DNA of 10,017 nucleotides, taken from the NCBI GenBank assembly GCA_021802025.1, contig JAKABC010000049.1, positions 1-10,017 on the forward strand, written 5' to 3'. Positions 5,718-10,017 of this stretch are shown here, piece after piece. Numbering within the stretch: position 1 is the first letter of the stretch; the number at the start of each line of letters is the position of its first letter. The notes under the pieces were generated by a model. The model saw only the letters and a list, made by a program, of their open reading frames with translations, was not told the origin of the DNA and made no database searches. The position numbers were made by a program, and so were the translations under genes. This DNA is from Actinomycetes bacterium. GTDB lineage: Bacteria > Actinomycetota > Acidimicrobiia > Acidimicrobiales > RAAP-2.

Positions 5718-6577
5718 TGCACTGGCTCGTCGAACCCGGCTTCTGGTCGAACCCGGTCGTCGGCACCGCCCTCGTGCTGGGTGCGGTCGTGGCCGTGGTG
5801 TCGGGCGCCGTGGGGGTCGTGGTGGTCGTGCGCGGCCAGTCCTTCGCCGGCCACGCGCTCACCGACGTCGCCATGGCCGGCGGCGCGGGGGCCTCGCTCG
5901 TGGGAGCGGCGCCGCTGGTGGGCTTCCTCCTCGCCGGGGTCCTCGGGGGCGGGTCGATGGAGGCGGCCGGGACCGAGCGGGTCCGCGACCGCGACGTCGC
6001 CACCGGGGTCGTGCTCGGCGCCGCGGCCGGCCTCACGGCCCTCTTGCTCTACTTCGTCAGCTCCTCGAGCTCGGCCACCGGTTCGACCCAGTCCGTGCTC
6101 TTCGGCTCGGTCTTCACGGTCTCACCCTCGGTCGTCCCGCTCGGCGTGGCGGTCGCCGCGGGGACGCTGGCCGCGCTCTTTGTCGTGCGCCGGCCCCTCC
6201 TGCTCAGTTCACTCAACCCCGAGCTCGCCGCGGCGCGCGGCGTGCGCCCGCGCGCGATCGGGCTGGCCTTTGTCGTGGTGCTGGCCGCCTCGGTCGCGCT
6301 CAGCGCCCTCGTGATCGGGGCCATCTTGTCGACGGCGCTGCTCGTCGGCCCGGCGTCGGCGGCCCTGCGGGTCGCGCGCGGTCTCGGTGGGGCGACGCTC
6401 GGCGCGATCGCGGCCGGGGTGGCCGCGGTCGAGCTCGGGATCCTCGCGAGCTACGACAGCTTCTACTGGAGCAGTGCGCACCGCAGCGTTCCGGTGAGCG
6501 CGTGCGTCGTCGGGGTGATCCTGGTCGAGGTCGCGCTCTCGGCCCTGTGGTCGCGCGCGCGAGCGCGTCGGGGTTAG
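5717..6577 (+). CDS. znuB: ZnuB-type ABC-3 family zinc permease, first copy
   Basis: A 286-residue integral membrane protein of the ABC-3 (ZnuB/MntB/TroC) family. Hydrophobic segments lie near residues 14-38, 50-78, 95-115, 138-157, 181-212, 222-245 and 259-277. Family landmarks are SFAGHALTDVAMAGG (42-56), QSVLFGSVF (125-133), ELAAARGVRPR (169-179), which is the likely coupling helix to ZnuC, and ILSTALLVGPASAA (203-216). It should form the channel for zinc delivered by ZnuA. A cytoplasmic loop between the second and third hydrophobic blocks is charged (RVRDRD, 88-93). Start ATG 5717 overlaps the znuC stop by 1 nt. The next gene codes for a second, clearly different permease, so this subunit probably pairs with it in a heterodimer. 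A homodimer is the alternative. Confidence 0.88.
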   Translation: MHWLVEPGFWSNPVVGTALVLGAVVAVVSGAVGVVVVVRGQSFAGHALTDVAMAGGAGASLVGAAPLVGFLLAGVLGGGSMEAAGTERVRDRDVATGVVLGAAAGLTALLLYFVSSSSSATGSTQSVLFGSVFTVSPSVVPLGVAVAAGTLAALFVVRRPLLLSSLNPELAAARGVRPRAIGLAFVVVLAASVALSALVIGAILSTALLVGPASAALRVARGLGGATLGAIAAGVAAVELGILASYDSFYWSSAHRSVPVSACVVGVILVEVALSALWSRARARRG

Positions 6578-6579
6578 CC

Positions 6580-7377
6580 GTGTTCGCGCCCTTCATGGCC
6601 AACGCCTGGCTGGCCGGCACGCTGGTGGCGATCGTGAGCGGCGCCGTCGGGCTGTTCGTCGTTGTGCGCCAGCGCGCCTTCGCCGCCCACGCCATCCCCA
6701 ACGGCGCCTTCGCCGGGGCGGCCGGGGCCACCCTGATCGGAGCGAGCCCCCTGCTCGGGCTCGTCGTGTTCGCCGTCGCCTCCGCGCTCGGCGTGGCCGC
6801 GCTCGGGCGACGACGCGACGACGTGGTGACCGCGCTGGCCCTGGTGACGATGCTGGCCCTCGGGGCGGCGCTCCTCGCGGCGAGCGGGGCCTACGAGCCG
6901 GCGATCGACGCCCTCCTCTTCGGCGAGCTGCTCGGCGTCTCGCGAGCCGAGGTGGTCGCCCTGGCGCTGCTCGTGGTGGGGACCACGGTCGTGCTCACCG
7001 TCGTCTTTCGCCCCCTGCTCTACTCGTCGTTGAGTGAGGAGATCGCGGCCGCGCGGGGCGTCGCCGTGCGGGTGCTCGACGCGACGTTCTTGGTGCTGCT
7101 CGCGGTGAGCGCCGCCCTCGCCGTCCCGGTGGTGGGGGCGCTGCTCACCTTCGCGTTGACCGTGGGCCCGCCGGCGGCGGCGCGGATGCTCGTCCGCAGA
7201 CCCGGACGGGCCCTCGCGCTGGCCGCGGTGCTGTCGCTCGCGTGCGTGTGGGCGGGCATCGCGAGCGCTTACTGGTCGGGCTGGCCCATCGGCTTCTTCG
7301 TCGGGGTCTACGCCGCCGTTGAGTACGTGGCCGCCCGCGCCGCGTCGTCCTGGAGGGACACGCGCGCGCGACCCTAA
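6580..7377 (+). CDS. ZnuB-type ABC-3 family zinc permease, second copy
   Basis: A 265-residue ABC-3 permease related to its upstream neighbour but strongly diverged. Shared landmarks are AFAAHAIPNGAFAG (33-46), DALLFGELLG (110-119), EEIAAARGVAVR (153-164) and GALLTFALTVGPPAAARML (186-204). Most of the rest is hydrophobic, with about six to eight membrane segments. The loop at 77-81 (RRRDD) is basic then acidic. GTG 6580-6582, two bases after the upstream TAG, is preferred. ATG 6595 is a possible shorter start, giving 260 residues, and starts further upstream would run back into the first permease gene. With ZnuA, ZnuC and the first permease it completes a zinc importer. It ends in TAA at 7375-7377, which is also the start of a -10-like hexamer for tilS. 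Confidence 0.86.
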   Translation: MFAPFMANAWLAGTLVAIVSGAVGLFVVVRQRAFAAHAIPNGAFAGAAGATLIGASPLLGLVVFAVASALGVAALGRRRDDVVTALALVTMLALGAALLAASGAYEPAIDALLFGELLGVSRAEVVALALLVVGTTVVLTVVFRPLLYSSLSEEIAAARGVAVRVLDATFLVLLAVSAALAVPVVGALLTFALTVGPPAAARMLVRRPGRALALAAVLSLACVWAGIASAYWSGWPIGFFVGVYAAVEYVAARAASSWRDTRARP

Positions 7378-7380
7378 CGT
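7375..7380 (+). promoter_or_regulatory. -10-like element before tilS
   Basis: TAACGT overlaps the stop of the second permease gene and ends 7 nt before the tilS ATG. It could give a leaderless tilS transcript in addition to read-through from znuA. I see no -35, and a TANNNT hexamer can arise by chance. Confidence 0.3.
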
Positions 7381-7387
7381 GGGGCCG

Positions 7388-8302
7388 ATGGACCCCGGTC
7401 GACTCCTCGACGCGTGCGCGTTCCCGCCCCCCGGCGCCGCGGCGGCCCTCGCGGTGTCGGGCGGGCCGGACTCGGTGGGCCTGGCGCTGCTCGCGCTCGA
7501 GGCCGGGCTCGCCGTCACGCTCCACCACGTCGACCACCACGCCCGCCCCGACAGCTCTGACGACGCGCGCTTCGTGGCGGCGCTCGGCGAGCGCCTCGGT
7601 GTGGCGGTCGTCGTCTACGACGTCTCGGTCCCGGCCGGGGCGAGCTTCGAGGCCCGCGCGCGCGCCGCGCGCCGCGAGGTCCTGCCCGCGGGGGCGCTCA
7701 CCGGCCACACCATGGACGACCTCGCCGAGACGGTGCTGTTGAACGTGCTGCGCGGCGCGGGACTCGACGGGCTCTCACCGATGGTCGGCGACCCGACCAA
7801 GCCGCTGCTCGGCGTGCGCCGGGCCGCGCTGGCGGCCTACGTCGCCGATCGCGGCGTCGAGGCCCGCCACGACCCCACCAACCTCGACCCCCGGTACCGG
7901 CGCAACCGGATACGCCACGAGGTCCTGCCGCTGCTCGAGTCGGTGGCCGAGCGCGACGTGGTGCCCCTCCTCGCGCGCCTGGCCCGCCTCGCGCGAGAGG
8001 ATCGGGGCTGGCTCGAGGATCTCGCCGAGGCCGACCGCGGGCGGGCCCTCGGCGACCCCGACGTGGGCGAGCTGCGCGGGTGGCCGCGGGCGCGGCTCGC
8101 GCGATGGCTGCGCGTGCGACTCGCGCACGCCGACGAGCTGGGCGAGGTCCACCCGCCGAGCGAGGCCGAGGTCGATCGCGCGATCGGCGTCGTCGACGGG
8201 CGGGTGGTGGCCACCGAGCTCTCGGGCGGACGACGGCTCGCGCGCCGCGCCCGCCATCTCGCGCTCGAGGACCGTTCCACTACGCTGACCGACCATGGGT
8301 AG
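7388..8302 (+). CDS. tilS: TilS: tRNA(Ile)-lysidine synthase
   Basis: A 304-residue N-type ATP-pyrophosphatase. TilS joins lysine to C34 of the CAU-anticodon isoleucine tRNA, so that it reads AUA and is charged with Ile. Landmarks are the PP-loop SGGPDS (24-29), HHVDHHARPDS (46-56), GHTMDDLAETVLLNVLRGAGLDGL (106-129) and the DPTN...RNRIRHEVLP stretch (162-181). The short length is typical of actinobacterial TilS; the long C-terminal tRNA-binding domain of E. coli TilS (about 430 residues) is missing or reduced. ATG 7388-7390 sits 10 bp after the permease stop. The Shine-Dalgarno is poor (GGGG with only 3 nt spacing), so a leaderless or coupled start is possible. The frame runs on upstream but there it is permease-coding DNA. 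It overlaps hpt by 8 bp, the usual actinobacterial pairing. Confidence 0.9.
   Translation: MDPGRLLDACAFPPPGAAAALAVSGGPDSVGLALLALEAGLAVTLHHVDHHARPDSSDDARFVAALGERLGVAVVVYDVSVPAGASFEARARAARREVLPAGALTGHTMDDLAETVLLNVLRGAGLDGLSPMVGDPTKPLLGVRRAALAAYVADRGVEARHDPTNLDPRYRRNRIRHEVLPLLESVAERDVVPLLARLARLAREDRGWLEDLAEADRGRALGDPDVGELRGWPRARLARWLRVRLAHADELGEVHPPSEAEVDRAIGVVDGRVVATELSGGRRLARRARHLALEDRSTTLTDHG
8281..8286 (+). promoter_or_regulatory. -10-like element before hpt
   Basis: TACGCT inside the end of tilS, 8 nt before the hpt ATG. It is the same hexamer found before zur. The hpt start has no Shine-Dalgarno, so a leaderless transcript is plausible. No clear -35 is seen. Confidence 0.32.
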
Positions 8303-8855
8303 TGCGCCCGACGGGCTCCGCTGGACGAACGGCAACCTCGGCGAGGTGGTCGTCTCGGCCAAGGAGATCGCCGACCGGGTGGCCGAGCTCGGCGCCCAGG
8401 TCACCGCCGACTACGCCGACGACCCGCCGCTGCTGGTCTGCGTGCTCAAGGGCGCCCTCAACTTCATGAGCGACCTCATGCGGGCCATCCGCCTGCCCGT
8501 CGAGGTCGACTTCATGGCCGTCTCCTCCTACGGCGCGGCCACCAAGACCAGCGGTGTCGTGCGCATCGTCAAGGACCTGGACACCGACCTCGGCGGGCGC
8601 GCGGTGCTCATCGTCGAGGACGTCGTCGACTCGGGGCTCACGCTCAACTACCTGCGCCAGTACCTGGGGGCCCGGGGCCCCAAGAGCCTCGAGGTCTGCG
8701 CGCTGCTGCTCAAGTCCGGCGAGCAGCGCGTCGAGCAGTCGCTGCGCTACGTGGGCTTCACCATCCCCTCGGACTTCGTGGTCGGCTACGGCCTGGACGT
8801 CAACGAGCGCTACCGCAACCTCGACGCCATCTACACCTACGTCGGCGAGGCGTAA
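8295..8855 (+). CDS. hpt: Hypoxanthine (hypoxanthine-guanine) phosphoribosyltransferase
   Basis: A 186-residue type I phosphoribosyltransferase that converts hypoxanthine or guanine plus PRPP to IMP or GMP in purine salvage. Landmarks are the PPi-binding loop LKGALNFMSDL (51-61), the flexible Ser78-Tyr79 loop (SSYGAATKTSG), the PRPP loop VEDVVDSGLTL (107-117) and the base-recognition stretch VGYGLDVNERYRNLDAIY (163-180). The length and all key acidic residues are normal. The start overlaps the tilS stop by 8 bp and has no Shine-Dalgarno. The stop TAA lies 3 bp before folE. In most actinobacteria ftsH follows hpt; here folE follows directly. Confidence 0.93.
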   Translation: MGSAPDGLRWTNGNLGEVVVSAKEIADRVAELGAQVTADYADDPPLLVCVLKGALNFMSDLMRAIRLPVEVDFMAVSSYGAATKTSGVVRIVKDLDTDLGGRAVLIVEDVVDSGLTLNYLRQYLGARGPKSLEVCALLLKSGEQRVEQSLRYVGFTIPSDFVVGYGLDVNERYRNLDAIYTYVGEA

Positions 8856-8858
8856 TCG

Positions 8859-9440
8859 ATGGTCGACCAGCCCCGGGTCGAACGGCTCGTGCGCGAGCTC
8901 CTCGAGGCCATCGGGGAGGACCCCGAGCGCGACGGCCTGGTCGAGACGCCCCGGCGCGTCGCCGACATGTACGTCGAGCTGTTCGAGGGCGCCGAGGTCG
9001 ACCCCGGCGAACACCTGCGGGTCACCTTCGAGGTCGGCCACGACGAGATGGTGATGCTGCGCGACATCCCCTTCGTCTCTTTGTGCGAGCACCACCTCGT
9101 CCCCTTCATCGGCCACGCCCACGTCGCCTACCTGCCCGGACCCGACGGCAAGATCACCGGACTGTCCAAGCTGGCCCGCCTCGTCGAGGGCTACGCCCGG
9201 CGGCTCCAGGTCCAAGAGCGCATGACGACCGCGATCGCCGAGGCCATCGAGCGCGAGCTGGCCCCGCGGGGATCGATCGTGCTCGTTGAGGCGGAGCACT
9301 TCTGCATGACCATGCGCGGGGTGAAGAAGCCCGGGGTGACCACCGTGACCTCGGCCGTGCGCGGAGTCTTCCGGGACGACGCCGCGTACCGGGCCGAGGC
9401 GCTGCAGTTCGTCACGCCGCGCCGGGGCCCGTGGCGCTGA
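8859..9440 (+). CDS. folE: FolE: GTP cyclohydrolase IA
   Basis: A 193-residue enzyme for the first step of tetrahydrofolate synthesis, GTP to 7,8-dihydroneopterin triphosphate and formate. Landmarks are ETPRRVADMY (29-38), DIPFVSLCEHHLVPF (69-83), GLSKLARLVEGYARRLQVQERMT (101-123) and HFCMTMRGV (147-155). The zinc ligands match E. coli Cys110, His113 and Cys181 as Cys76, His79 and Cys149, so this is the zinc-dependent IA class and not the zinc-independent FolE2. It should assemble as a cytosolic toroidal homodecamer. ATG 8859 follows GAGG by 8 nt and the hpt stop by 3 bp. Its last 10 bases overlap the likely folP start. Its place downstream of a zinc importer operon on the same strand is worth noting. 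Confidence 0.94.
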   Translation: MVDQPRVERLVRELLEAIGEDPERDGLVETPRRVADMYVELFEGAEVDPGEHLRVTFEVGHDEMVMLRDIPFVSLCEHHLVPFIGHAHVAYLPGPDGKITGLSKLARLVEGYARRLQVQERMTTAIAEAIERELAPRGSIVLVEAEHFCMTMRGVKKPGVTTVTSAVRGVFRDDAAYRAEALQFVTPRRGPWR

Positions 9441-10017
9441 CGCCGGCCGTGATGGGCGTCGTCAACGTGACGCCCGACTCCTTCTACCCGGCCTCGCGCA
9501 CGGCGGCCGTCGAGGAGGCGATCGAGCGCGGCCGCGCGCACCTCGCCCACGGCGCCGACCTGCTCGACGTGGGGGGCGAGTCGTCCCGGCCCGGCGCCGA
9601 GCCGGTGGCCGAGGCCGAGGAGGCCCGCCGGGTGCTCCCGGTCATCGAGCGCCTGGCCGAGCAGGCCACGGTGTCGGTCGACACCACCAAGGTCCGTGTC
9701 GCGCGCGACGCGCTGGCCGCCGGCGCCCGGATCGTCAACGACGTCTCGGGCACCCTCTACGGGGTGGCCGGCGAGCGGGGAGCCGGCTACGTGGCGATGC
9801 ACCGCCGCGGCGACGCGCGCACCATGCAGCTCGACCCCCGCTACGACGACGTCGTGGCCGAGGTGCTGGCCCACCTCGAGGACCTGGCGGGGCGGGCGCG
9901 CGCGGCCGGGGTCGGCGAACTGTGGCTCGACCCGGGGATCGGCTTCGGCAAGACGACGGCCCACAACCTGGCCCTGCTCGCCCACGTCGAGGACTTCGTG
10001 GCCCTGGCCGAGCGCTT
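9431..10017 (+). CDS. folP: FolP: dihydropteroate synthase, partial (3' end outside window)
   Basis: The first 195 residues of a TIM-barrel dihydropteroate synthase, which joins p-aminobenzoate to dihydropterin pyrophosphate and is the sulfonamide target. Landmarks are MGVVNVTPDSF (8-18), DVGGESSRPGA (46-56), SVDTTK (82-87), NDVSG (103-107), MHRRG (123-127) and DPGIGFGKT (167-175), all in normal order. Loop 1 reads DSFYPASRT in place of the common DSFSDGG, and the segment between NDVSG and the MH motif is about 4 residues shorter than in E. coli. GTG 9431, overlapping folE by 10 bp, is the most upstream sensible start. GTG 9449 or ATG 9452, just at the first strand, are alternatives. The frame is open to the window edge. 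The usual next genes, folB and folK, would lie beyond. Confidence 0.92.
   Translation, partial: MALTPAVMGVVNVTPDSFYPASRTAAVEEAIERGRAHLAHGADLLDVGGESSRPGAEPVAEAEEARRVLPVIERLAEQATVSVDTTKVRVARDALAAGARIVNDVSGTLYGVAGERGAGYVAMHRRGDARTMQLDPRYDDVVAEVLAHLEDLAGRARAAGVGELWLDPGIGFGKTTAHNLALLAHVEDFVALAER

Noticed and set aside
8859..9440. Zinc-independent GTP cyclohydrolase (FolE2) regulated by Zur
   Set aside because: The protein has the CEHH and HFC motifs of the zinc-dependent IA class.
245..10017. Intrinsic terminators, mobile elements, CRISPR arrays or tRNA genes
   Set aside because: Gene spacing is too tight to hold them. I saw no hairpin followed by a T run, no transposase motif, no regular repeat array and no tRNA-like cloverleaf.

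Overview
This GC-rich window (roughly 75% GC, with many GTG starts) looks like the chromosome of an actinobacterium. The tilS-hpt-folE-folP order, the mycobacterial-type Zur and the scarcity of 5' leaders all fit that phylum. A deep lineage such as Acidimicrobiia is only a guess. Apart from a regulatory gap of about 60 bp, the window is almost solid coding sequence. Genes overlap or lie within about 12 bp of each other, and no stretch over 300 bp lacks a gene. I saw no RNA genes, insertion sequences, CRISPR arrays or long repeats.

Layout. (i) 2-244 (+) is the 3' end of an EAL-domain (cyclic-di-GMP phosphodiesterase type) gene. Its tail overlaps murD2 tail to tail. (ii) 181-3891 (-), in transcription order, holds zur, pgeF/yfiH, murL and murD2. 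(iii) 3892-3951 is a divergent control region. It carries two near-identical palindromes, a good promoter ending at the znuA start codon, and a -10 element for zur. (iv) 3952-7377 (+) is a zinc ABC importer: lipoprotein ZnuA, ATPase ZnuC and two different ABC-3 permeases. (v) 7388-10017 (+) is tilS, hpt, folE and folP. folP runs off the window.

The most interesting part is the left arm. MurD2 and MurL form the alternative route to D-glutamate in peptidoglycan. L-Glu is ligated to UDP-MurNAc-L-Ala, then its alpha carbon is epimerised in place, so no free D-Glu or glutamate racemase is needed. Directly upstream, in the same apparent operon, is PgeF/YfiH, which has been linked to peptidoglycan stem-peptide fidelity. 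The operon starts with zur. The control region therefore separates two arms, one for zinc uptake and one for stem-peptide synthesis, which suggests co-regulation by zinc. The right arm may also read through into the zinc-dependent GTP cyclohydrolase FolE. The family assignments rest on visible motifs; the regulatory links are inference.
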